This document shows positions 1 through 5,350 of a stretch of 5,350 nt of DNA, in pieces. How positions within the stretch are numbered: the first letter of the stretch is position 1; every line of letters begins with the position of its first letter. Both the position numbers and the translations under genes were made by a program. This stretch comes from Nitrospirota bacterium (GTDB lineage Bacteria > Nitrospirota > Nitrospiria > Nitrospirales > Nitrospiraceae), in contig JAIBHQ010000084.1 of the NCBI GenBank assembly GCA_020028595.1, positions 1 through 5,350 of the forward strand, written 5' to 3'. The notes under the pieces are model-generated. The model was not told the DNA's origin and made no database searches. It saw only the letters and a program-made list of their open reading frames with translations.

Positions 1-192
1 GACAAAATTCCCATCGAGCAGCGCAACCCCAACGAAGTGACCACGCTACACAGCGGACCGTCGATTGCCCCCGAGGGCGTCGCAGTCCTCAATCCCGCCT
101 TCGACGTCACGCCAGCAGCCCTCATCACCGCCATCATCACCGAGCGCGGCGTCTTCAAGCCGGGCGAATTGTCCAGCCAGTTCTCGACCTAG
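1..192 (+). CDS. mtnA: S-methyl-5-thioribose-1-phosphate isomerase, C-terminal part (5' end outside window)
   Basis: The enzyme converts S-methyl-5-thioribose 1-phosphate to S-methyl-5-thioribulose 1-phosphate in the cytoplasmic methionine salvage pathway. Frame 1 is open from the first base and ends at TAG 190-192, giving 63 visible residues. They contain the segment [17 protein letters not shown] followed by [17 protein letters not shown], which is the characteristic C-terminal block of bacterial MtnA, a member of the eIF2B-alpha/beta/delta-like superfamily. The catalytic Cys and Asp lie upstream of the window and cannot be checked. The other members of the superfamily (eIF2B subunits, ribose-1,5-bisphosphate isomerase) share the fold, but the NPAFDVTP and ITAIITERG wording favours MtnA. 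The next gene starts 122 nt downstream behind its own possible promoter, so membership in the secretion operon is unlikely. Confidence 0.9.
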   Translation, partial: DKIPIEQRNPNEVTTLHSGPSIAPEGVAVLNPAFDVTPAALITAIITERGVFKPGELSSQFST

Positions 193-228
193 CGATCCTC
201 CGTCCAGGGAAGTCACAGCACGGCAGGC

Positions 229-257
229 TTGACAGGGTAGAGGGACGAGCGTAGGCT
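229..257 (+). promoter_or_regulatory. Candidate sigma-70-type promoter for the secretion operon
   Basis: A perfect -35 hexamer TTGACA at 229-234 is followed after 17 nt by TAGGCT at 252-257. The latter keeps the T-A-n-n-n-T positions of a -10 box but matches the consensus at only 3 of 6. Transcription would start near 264, leaving a leader of about 50 nt before the ATG at 315. The spacing and the perfect -35 support the call, and the weak -10 limits it. Confidence 0.35.
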
Positions 258-266
258 TCGCTTCCC
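242..266 (+). terminator. Weak hairpin downstream of mtnA, possible terminator
   Basis: GGGA (242-245) and AGCG (248-251) can pair with TCCC (263-266) and CGCT (259-262). This gives an 8-bp stem with a 2-nt bulge at 246-247 and a 7-nt loop. The following ATTTCATATTCT is only moderately T-rich. It could end the mtnA transcript, but it overlaps the candidate -10 box of the next operon, so the two readings compete. No better terminator is visible between 193 and 314. Confidence 0.25.
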
Positions 267-303
267 ATTTCATATTCTGACTCCTAACTATTTGGTGACT
301 CAC

Positions 304-310
304 AAGGAGG
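304..310 (+). promoter_or_regulatory. Strong Shine-Dalgarno sequence for the DUF3467-like gene
   Basis: AAGGAGG lies 4 nt before ATG 315. It is nearly a full complement to the 16S rRNA 3' end and fixes the start of the small gene. It is the only strong ribosome binding site placed before a start codon in the operon. Confidence 0.8.
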
Positions 311-314
311 AGCC

Positions 315-680
315 ATGCCCGAGCAGTCTGACAAGCCAGAGAAATCTGAACAGTCCGAGAAGGCCGTCACTTTGAATGTCCAACTGACGCCTGGAAATGC
401 CACCGAGCAGCCCCTGATGGCCAACTATACCGCCGTGAGCGTGGCGCAAGGGATCGCCCACGTGGATTTTGGATTCATCGAGCCTGCGCTCTTTAGCGCA
501 TTGGGGCAGGCCATTCGGCAAAACAAACCGATTCCAAAGGGCGTGCGTGGCACGCGCACGGCACGCATTGCGCTGCCGCTGGACGCGCTTGGGCGGCTGC
601 AACAACAACTGCAGCAGACACTCATGGGGCTGCGCCGCCAAGCGGCGCCGCGCAAGGGAGAACCCAAAGGGCAGGCGTGA
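315..680 (+). CDS. Small DUF3467-like protein of unknown function, first gene of the type I secretion operon
   Basis: This is a 121-residue, probably soluble protein with no signal peptide, no membrane segment and no double-glycine leader. Residues 1-17 are a charged, low-complexity tail of repeated Glu/Gln/Ser/Lys units. Residues 19-104 resemble DUF3467: a short beta start (TLNVQLTP), then MANYTAVSVAQGIAHVDFGFIEP at 35-57, then ARIALPLDALGRLQQQLQQTL at 83-103, matching the family pattern of strand, Asp-Phe-containing strand and C-terminal amphipathic helix. The C-terminus is basic and disordered (RRQAAPRKGEPKG). The family has no function known to me, and the match is from memory of its pattern. 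The start is fixed by AAGGAGG at 304-310. The stop TGA 678-680 is only 4 nt before the hlyB ATG, so the two are almost certainly co-transcribed and probably translationally coupled. A role as accessory, regulatory or chaperone-like partner of the exporter is inferred from context only. Confidence 0.7.
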   Translation: MPEQSDKPEKSEQSEKAVTLNVQLTPGNATEQPLMANYTAVSVAQGIAHVDFGFIEPALFSALGQAIRQNKPIPKGVRGTRTARIALPLDALGRLQQQLQQTLMGLRRQAAPRKGEPKGQA

Positions 681-687
681 TGTAATG
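678..687 (+). promoter_or_regulatory. Stop/start chain TGATGTAATG at the junction with the hlyB-type gene
   Basis: The TGA of the small gene (678-680) overlaps an ATG at 680-682. That ATG is followed at once by TAA at 683-685, whose last A begins the in-frame ATG of the exporter gene at 685-687. The nearest purine-rich stretch upstream is AAAGGGCAGG around 666-675, which is only a modest ribosome binding site. The layout suggests termination-reinitiation coupling between the two genes. Confidence 0.5.
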
Positions 688-2901
688 AATGGTAGATTGC
701 AGCAACTCGTAGCGGAAGCGAAGCAAGGAGGGGCGCCGGGAGGCGGCCCTTCGTCTTTAGCGGATAGGGGGCTGCTTTGCCTGTTGCTCCTCGCCAGGTA
801 TTTCAGTGTCCCGGCGAATGGCGATCAGTTGCGCCATCAGTTCGGCGAGCCGAGCAAGATGCTGTCCGATGCGGATTTGCTGCGCGCCGCCGGGCATCTC
901 GGGTTTAAAGCCGGCCTCGTCAAAAGCGCCTGGGCTACGTTAGCCGGCACTCCGTTGCCGGGCATGGCCAAGATGAACGACGGCCGCTACATCGTTGTGG
1001 CGAAGGCTGAAGCCGATAAGATCCTCGTCCAGGATCCGCTGGAGCCTCGGCCAATGATCCTTTCTCGCCAGACGTTTGAGGAACAGTGGAGCGGTGAATT
1101 GTTGCTGGTGACCAAGCGCGCCGGGTTGCGCCCGGAGGATTGGCGGTTTGATTTCACCTGGTTCATCCCCGCGATCGTCAAATATCGGCGGCTGCTCGGC
1201 GAAGTGCTGTTGGGCTCTTTTTTTCTGCAAATATTCGGGCTCCTCACGCCGCTCTTTACGCAGGTCGTGATCGACAAAGTACTGGTCCACAAGGGACTTA
1301 CCACGTTGCACGTGCTGACGATCGGCATGATCGCGCTGGCGTTATTCGAGGCCATTCTGGGTGGACTGCGAACCTATCTGTTCTCGCATACGACGAACCG
1401 CATCGATGTCGGGCTCGGCGCGCAACTGTTTCGGCACCTGCTGGCTTTGCCACTGGCCTATTTTGAGGCGCGGCGGGTGGGCGACACGGTCGCGCGCATC
1501 CGCGAGCTGGAGCACATTCGCCAGTTTCTCACCAGCAACTCCGTCACTGTGGTGCTGGATCTGCTGTTTACGGTGGTGCTTCTGAGCGTGATGCTGTTCT
1601 ACAGCATCACCTTGACGCTGGTCGTGTTGGTGACAATACCGCTCTATGCCGCCATCTCGATCATCATTACACCGATCATCCGGACCAGGCTGAACGAGAA
1701 ATTCAACCGTGGCGCAGAAAACCAGGCGTTTCTCGTCGAGTCCATTTCCGGCATCCAGACCGTGAAAGCGATGGCGGTGGAGCCGCCGCTGCAGCGCAAG
1801 TGGGAGGAGCAGCTCGCCGCCTATGTGCAGGCCAGCTTCCGGGCCACCAGCCTGATCACGGTGACGAGCCAGGTGGCGTCCTTCATCAATCGATCGACGA
1901 TGATCGCCATTCTCTGGTTCGGGGCCTATCAGGTCATGAATGGCGATTTGAGTATCGGCCAGCTGATCGCATTCAACATGCTGGCAGGGCAGGTGACAAG
2001 CCCGATGCTGCGCATTGTGAACCTCTGGCAGGAGTTTCAGCAGGTCGGGGTGTCCATGCAGCGATTGGGCGAAGTCCTGAATACGACGCCGGAGCCGACC
2101 TACAACCCTAGCCGAATGACATTGCCGAAGCTGGCAGGTCGTGTCGAGTTCGATCAGGTGAGTTTCCGCTATCGGCCCGATGGACAGGAAATTCTCCGTA
2201 AGGTGTCGTTGACCGTCGAGCCGGGCCAGGTGATCGGCCTCGTCGGGCGGTCGGGGTCCGGCAAGAGCACAATCACCAAGCTCGCACAGCGGCTCTATAT
2301 TCCCGAGCGGGGGCGGATCCTGGTGGATGGCATCGATCTCGCCCAGGTGGATCCCGCCTGGCTGCGCCGGCAGATTGGCGTGGTGCTGCAGGAGAATTTT
2401 CTGTTCAACCGGACCGTGCGCGACAACATCGCGCTCGCTGATCCCGGCATTCCCATGGAAGTGGTCGTGCAGGCTGCAAAGCTTTCCGGCGCCCACGAGT
2501 TCATTCTGGAACTATCAGAAAGCTATGACACGATGGTTGGGGAACATGGCTGTTCGCTGTCCGGTGGCCAGCGGCAACGGATCGCCATCGCGCGGGCGTT
2601 GGTCACGAATCCGCGCATTGTGATTTTTGATGAGGCAACCAGCGCGCTGGACTACGAATCTGAGGCAATCATCCAACGCAACCTGGGGCAGATTTGCAAG
2701 GGCCGCACGGTGTTCATTATCGCGCATCGGCTCAGCACGGTCCGACCGGCGAACTGCATCTATGTGATCGAGAAAGGGGAGGTTGCCGAGAAAGGGACGC
2801 ACGATGAGCTGATCCGCTGCGGGGGTTACTATGCGCGGCTCCATAAGTTGCAGGCACATCCGTCCGGGGTCGCCGACTGCGCTACCGAAAGAGTGAGATA
2901 A
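685..2901 (+). CDS. hlyB: HlyB-type type I secretion ABC transporter (permease/ATPase with inactive C39-like domain)
   Basis: This inner-membrane exporter hydrolyses ATP to drive an unfolded protein through an HlyD/TolC-type conduit. It has 738 residues; E. coli HlyB has 707. Residues 20-150 form a C39-peptidase-like domain whose catalytic Cys is Arg28 (in D-R-G-L-L-C) and whose His is Tyr102 (DGRY); Asp117-Pro118 remains. So it should bind substrate without cleaving it. The hallmark FDFTWFIPAIVKYRR begins at 155. About six membrane helices span 172-445. The nucleotide-binding domain at 484-725 is complete: A-loop Tyr496, Walker A GRSGSGKST 521-529, Q-loop Gln569, X-loop VGEHG 618-622, signature LSGGQ 625-629, Walker B IVIFDE 645-650 with catalytic Glu650, D-loop SALD 653-656, and switch His681. 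These sit at a constant +19 from the E. coli HlyB residues I recall. The ATG at 685 is chosen because an earlier in-frame ATG (469) would overlap most of the upstream gene. A tail of about 12 residues extends beyond HlyB. The symbol reflects family; the substrate is unknown. Confidence 0.95.
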   Translation: MNGRLQQLVAEAKQGGAPGGGPSSLADRGLLCLLLLARYFSVPANGDQLRHQFGEPSKMLSDADLLRAAGHLGFKAGLVKSAWATLAGTPLPGMAKMNDGRYIVVAKAEADKILVQDPLEPRPMILSRQTFEEQWSGELLLVTKRAGLRPEDWRFDFTWFIPAIVKYRRLLGEVLLGSFFLQIFGLLTPLFTQVVIDKVLVHKGLTTLHVLTIGMIALALFEAILGGLRTYLFSHTTNRIDVGLGAQLFRHLLALPLAYFEARRVGDTVARIRELEHIRQFLTSNSVTVVLDLLFTVVLLSVMLFYSITLTLVVLVTIPLYAAISIIITPIIRTRLNEKFNRGAENQAFLVESISGIQTVKAMAVEPPLQRKWEEQLAAYVQASFRATSLITVTSQVASFINRSTMIAILWFGAYQVMNGDLSIGQLIAFNMLAGQVTSPMLRIVNLWQEFQQVGVSMQRLGEVLNTTPEPTYNPSRMTLPKLAGRVEFDQVSFRYRPDGQEILRKVSLTVEPGQVIGLVGRSGSGKSTITKLAQRLYIPERGRILVDGIDLAQVDPAWLRRQIGVVLQENFLFNRTVRDNIALADPGIPMEVVVQAAKLSGAHEFILELSESYDTMVGEHGCSLSGGQRQRIAIARALVTNPRIVIFDEATSALDYESEAIIQRNLGQICKGRTVFIIAHRLSTVRPANCIYVIEKGEVAEKGTHDELIRCGGYYARLHKLQAHPSGVADCATERVR

Positions 2902-2923
2902 GACTTGAACAGATTCATGGAGT

Positions 2924-4336
2924 ATGAGGTCTATTCAATTGGATAATCTCAGTCGGATCGTGTCCAGATACGTGAATGCCTGGAGGGCGGCAAAGGAAGG
3001 CGAGCGGCAACAGCCGTCGCGCATAGTGCCGCAGGGCAAAGCCGCGGAGTTTCTTCCTGCGGTGCTCGAGATTCAGGATGCTCCGCCATCTCCCATCGGT
3101 CGGGCAATCGCCGGAACCATCATGCTCGTCTTTGCGGCAGGCATTTTCTGGTCCAGCGTCGGCACGATCGACATCGTGGCGGTTGCCCAGGGGAAGACGA
3201 TTCCCAGCGGCTATTCGAAAATCGTTCAACCGCTGGATAGCGGGGTGATCACGGCCATTCATGTGCGGGATGGGGTCGAAGTGAAAAAAGGCGATTCGTT
3301 GATCGAACTTGATCCTACTCAATCGAGCGCTGACCGTGATAAGGCGTCTAATGAATATCATTCCGCACAACTTGATGCCGCGCGCTTGCGCGCCGTGCTT
3401 TCCGGTGGCACCCGCTTCGAGGTGCCGCCGGGGTCCGATCCCAAACTCGCCGCCGTCCAGCAGCAGATGTTGCGGGATCAGGTGGCCGAATACCAGGCAC
3501 GCGTTGAAGCGGCGCAGCACACGGTGGACCAACGCACAGCGGCGGTGCAGGTGACGAAGGAGAATGTGAGGCGGCTGGAGGCTACCGTGCCGATTGAGGA
3601 GCAGCGGGCGCAGGCGTATAAAAAGCTGCTTGGAGACAAGTATGTTTCAGAAATGGATTATCTCCAGTTCGAACAGCAGCGGATTGACAAAAAGCAGGAA
3701 TTGGCCGGCCAGCGGTATCAGCTCAAGCAAAATCAGTCAGCGCTCGCTGAGGCTGAAAAGAATTATCAGATCTTGATCTCGGAATTCAAAAAGACACGCC
3801 AGCAGGAATTGTCAGACGCGGAGACCAAGGCCAATTCATTGATGCAGGAGTTCGTGAAAGCCAGTCAGAAAACCGGGCTGCAACGACTTGCCGCGCCGAT
3901 CGACGGGGTTGTCCAGCAGTTGGCCGTCCATACGGTCGGCGGAGTGGTCACGCCGGCCCAGCAGCTGCTCGTGGTCGTGCCGAAGGAGCATCAACTGGAA
4001 GTGGAAGCCTGGGTGGAAAACAAGGATATTGGTTTTGTGAGAAAAGGCCAGCCGGTCGAAATCAAGGTCGAGTCTTTTCCCTTCACCATCTACGGCATCG
4101 TCCAGGGCAAAGTGGTCAGCGTTTCCGACGACGCGGTGCCTCAGGAAAAAGTCGGCCTGATCTATGCCGCCCGGGTCAGCATGGATCGTTCGACGATGCA
4201 GGTGGAAGGGAGGGACGTGCGTCTCTCGCCGGGCATGGGCGTGACGGCTGAAATCAAAACCGGTCAGCGCCGGTTGATCGAATTCTTCCTGAGTCCACTC
4301 CTGAAATCCGTCCAGGAAAGCGCGCGGGAGCGATAA
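2924..4336 (+). CDS. hlyD: HlyD-type membrane fusion protein (periplasmic adaptor of type I secretion)
   Basis: This adaptor is anchored in the inner membrane, binds the HlyB-type ATPase, and spans the periplasm to a TolC-type channel. It has 470 residues; E. coli HlyD has 478. A cytoplasmic N-terminal stretch (1-57) includes AEFLPAVLEI at 41-50, which lines up with NEFLPAHLEL of HlyD and supports the chosen ATG. One membrane helix lies at about 58-80. The first lipoyl half is at 96-130 (GVITAIHVRDGVEVKKGDSL region), then a long coiled-coil hairpin at about 131-320 turning near LLGDKYVS (235-242), and the second lipoyl half at 321-353 (RLAAPIDGVVQQLAVHTVGG). A beta-barrel domain follows (NKDIGFVRKGQPVEIKVESF, 366-385). 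The C-terminus SPLLKSVQESARER closely mirrors HlyD. The gene begins 22 nt after the hlyB stop with no good ribosome binding site, so coupling to hlyB translation is likely. Confidence 0.95.
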   Translation: MRSIQLDNLSRIVSRYVNAWRAAKEGERQQPSRIVPQGKAAEFLPAVLEIQDAPPSPIGRAIAGTIMLVFAAGIFWSSVGTIDIVAVAQGKTIPSGYSKIVQPLDSGVITAIHVRDGVEVKKGDSLIELDPTQSSADRDKASNEYHSAQLDAARLRAVLSGGTRFEVPPGSDPKLAAVQQQMLRDQVAEYQARVEAAQHTVDQRTAAVQVTKENVRRLEATVPIEEQRAQAYKKLLGDKYVSEMDYLQFEQQRIDKKQELAGQRYQLKQNQSALAEAEKNYQILISEFKKTRQQELSDAETKANSLMQEFVKASQKTGLQRLAAPIDGVVQQLAVHTVGGVVTPAQQLLVVVPKEHQLEVEAWVENKDIGFVRKGQPVEIKVESFPFTIYGIVQGKVVSVSDDAVPQEKVGLIYAARVSMDRSTMQVEGRDVRLSPGMGVTAEIKTGQRRLIEFFLSPLLKSVQESARER

Positions 4337-4369
4337 CCCTCGCCTCGCGCTCTCGCTTATTCTTTCTTT
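4324..4369 (+). terminator. Rho-independent terminator of the secretion operon, lying across the convergent gene ends
   Basis: GCGGGAGCG (4324-4332) pairs with CGCTCTCGC (4348-4356) as a 9-bp stem with one G-U wobble and a 15-nt loop. It is followed directly by TTATTCTTTCTTT (4357-4369). The 5' arm lies in the last codons of hlyD, and the T-rich tail is the antisense of the hpnE stop and last codons. On the - strand the stem is not followed by a comparably T-rich run, so it probably works mainly for the + strand operon. The long loop weakens the prediction somewhat. Confidence 0.6.
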
Positions 4370-5350
4370 GCCAGGATCATGTCCGCACAGCGGGTGCCGC
4401 TGACGATGGCGCTCTCCAGTGTGGCCGGCAGGCCGGTGTCGGTCCAATCGCCTCCGATAAGCAGATTCCGGAAAGGGCTTTGTGGGAGAGGGCGGAGGAC
4501 TCTGGCGCCGGGGCTCATGGTGAGAAAGGCGCGGGGCTCCCGGACCACCTGACTGTCGAGCAGTTTGATGGCCTCCGAGCCGGGATAGGCATAGGCCAGC
4601 TTATCGAGCGCCAGCGCGATGAGATCCTGGTCTGTCCGTTCGAACAGCTCCGGTTTGCCGGTGGCGACCACGGAAATGACGGTTCCGCTGCGACGCGGTC
4701 CGGGCCGACTCACCAGCCAGTGAAAGGTCCGTCGCGCAAAGAGCACCACACGCGGTGCCTGGAGGGCGGTGTCGATCCGCAGGTGGACGGTCAGCGCCGG
4801 CGAGTCCGAGAGCTGCGTGAGCTGCTGGAAATAGGAATAGTGCGTGAGCACCCGTTCCGGCAGAATCGCCGTGAGCTGTTTGTGCGGCAGCGCCATGATG
4901 TAGTAGTCGGCGGTGAGGGTGGTGCCGTCGCGCAGCCGCACGCCCGTCACCTGGTCGTTCTCGATCTGGAGCAGGACTGCAGCGGTATTGAACTTGATGG
5001 TCGCGCCTGTCCGGGCGAGACGGGCCGCGAGTGGTGCCAGCAGGAGGTCGTGCAGCGTGTCGGTCGGAACGGCGAGGCGTGCGTGGCGGCGGGCGGTCAG
5101 GAAGCAGCGCGTAAAGACGCTGACAAGAGCCGCGGCTGAAATCGTGGCGACGTCGTCTCCAATCAGAAAACGGGCAAGCGGCGTCCAGACATCGGCACGT
5201 GCCCGTTCCGATTGCTTCCGTTCTGCCAGCCATTCTTCCGCGGTCCGTTGGTCGAGATTCTGCGGCAGGGCGGGATCGCCTTCCCAGCTTCGTTCGATTG
5301 CGTCGAGGAGTTGCCAGCGGTCTCCCAACGGCAACCCGCCGAACAGCAGC
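4357..5350 (-). CDS. hpnE: Squalene-pathway FAD oxidoreductase, probable hydroxysqualene dehydroxylase HpnE (N-terminus outside window)
   Basis: HpnE reduces and dehydroxylates hydroxysqualene to squalene, after HpnC and HpnD make hydroxysqualene from farnesyl diphosphate; squalene then feeds hopanoid synthesis. The reading frame ends at TAA (4359-4357) and stays open to the window edge, showing 330 residues of a family usually near 420-450. The N-terminal GxGxxG nucleotide-binding motif is therefore missing from view. Visible family features include the central part with ARRHARLAVPTDTLHDLL, which matches the 'P.gg...L...l...L' region of amine-oxidase/phytoene-desaturase-like enzymes, and the C-terminal FAD-contact motif GDWTDTGLPATLESA (4408-4452), which is typical of HpnE. 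A TTG at 5334-5332 is in frame but internal, since homologous sequence (LLFGG) continues upstream of it. A related carotenoid or phytoene desaturase is the main alternative; the GDWTDTGLPAT wording favours HpnE. It is convergent with the secretion operon and functionally separate from it. Confidence 0.85.
   Translation of the reverse strand, partial: LLFGGLPLGDRWQLLDAIERSWEGDPALPQNLDQRTAEEWLAERKQSERARADVWTPLARFLIGDDVATISAAALVSVFTRCFLTARRHARLAVPTDTLHDLLLAPLAARLARTGATIKFNTAAVLLQIENDQVTGVRLRDGTTLTADYYIMALPHKQLTAILPERVLTHYSYFQQLTQLSDSPALTVHLRIDTALQAPRVVLFARRTFHWLVSRPGPRRSGTVISVVATGKPELFERTDQDLIALALDKLAYAYPGSEAIKLLDSQVVREPRAFLTMSPGARVLRPLPQSPFRNLLIGGDWTDTGLPATLESAIVSGTRCADMILAKKE

Noticed and set aside
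273..278. TATTCT as an alternative -10 box
   Set aside because: It matches 4 of 6 consensus bases, but nothing like a -35 box lies 16-18 nt upstream. The TTGACA at 229 is too far away.
46..303. Open frame of 85 codons on the - strand over the mtnA end and intergenic region
   Set aside because: It is antisense to the clear MtnA C-terminus, has no domain, and no supported start signal.
469..684. Extension of the exporter gene back to an in-frame ATG at 469
   Set aside because: It would overlap most of the 121-codon gene that has a strong Shine-Dalgarno sequence, and the added residues resemble no HlyB N-terminus. ATG 685 leaves a complete C39-like domain.
725..733. Strong Shine-Dalgarno-like AAGGAGGGG inside the early hlyB coding region
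   Set aside because: No in-frame ATG, GTG or TTG follows at a usable distance. The bases simply encode Gln-Gly-Gly codons, and a later start would cut into the C39-like domain.
1342..2496. Long open frame of 384 codons on the - strand, antisense to hlyB
   Set aside because: Its translation is rich in His, Gln, Arg and Asp with no recognisable domain, while the opposite strand encodes unmistakable transmembrane and ATPase motifs. It is a shadow of GC-rich codon usage.
4480..5139. Open frame of 219 codons on the + strand, antisense to hpnE
   Set aside because: No family resemblance and a composition typical of antisense shadows; the - strand carries the conserved HpnE sequence.
5332..5334. 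TTG as a start codon of the hpnE-like gene
   Set aside because: The frame stays open to the window edge with HpnE-like residues upstream, and the FAD-binding N-terminus would be missing. The gene is truncated by the window only.
1..5350. CRISPR arrays, tRNA or rRNA genes, insertion sequences, attachment sites
   Set aside because: Nearly all bases are in five clear protein genes, and no repeat array, transposase fragment or tRNA-like fold was seen by eye.

Overview
The window looks like a chromosomal segment from a GC-rich Gram-negative bacterium. Three things point there: an inner-membrane ABC exporter with its periplasmic adaptor (a pair that needs an outer membrane), a hopanoid-pathway gene, and a methionine-salvage gene. 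A Nitrospira-like (Nitrospirota) host is my best guess from this gene mix and the style of the proteins. That is an inference made without any search.

Layout: (1) Positions 1-192, + strand, hold the last 63 codons of mtnA (methylthioribose-1-phosphate isomerase). (2) Positions 193-314 form a short intergenic region with a possible sigma-70-type promoter, a weak hairpin, and a near-perfect Shine-Dalgarno sequence. (3) Positions 315-4336 carry a compact three-gene + strand operon: a small DUF3467-like protein of unknown function (121 aa), an HlyB-type type I secretion ABC transporter (738 aa), and an HlyD-type membrane fusion protein (470 aa). Gaps are 4 and 22 nt. A hairpin followed by a T-rich tract at 4324-4369 looks like the operon's terminator. 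(4) Positions 4357-5350, - strand, hold the C-terminal 330 codons of a squalene-pathway FAD oxidoreductase, best matched to HpnE (hydroxysqualene dehydroxylase). It converges on the operon with only 20 nt between the two stop codons.

How they work together: HlyB energises export across the inner membrane. HlyD would bridge the periplasm to a TolC-type outer-membrane channel, which is not in the window. No RTX toxin, adhesin or other recognisable secreted substrate is encoded here. Both transporter proteins match the E. coli alpha-hemolysin exporter closely as I remember its sequence, so an uncleaved substrate with a C-terminal signal is expected. The HlyB N-terminal C39-like domain has lost both the catalytic Cys (Arg28) and the catalytic His (Tyr102), so it should act as a docking domain and not as a protease. 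mtnA and hpnE are metabolic neighbours with no evident link to secretion.

The points most worth a second look are the DUF3467-like gene leading the exporter operon, the TGATGTAATG stop/start chain joining it to hlyB, and the doubly degenerate C39-like domain.
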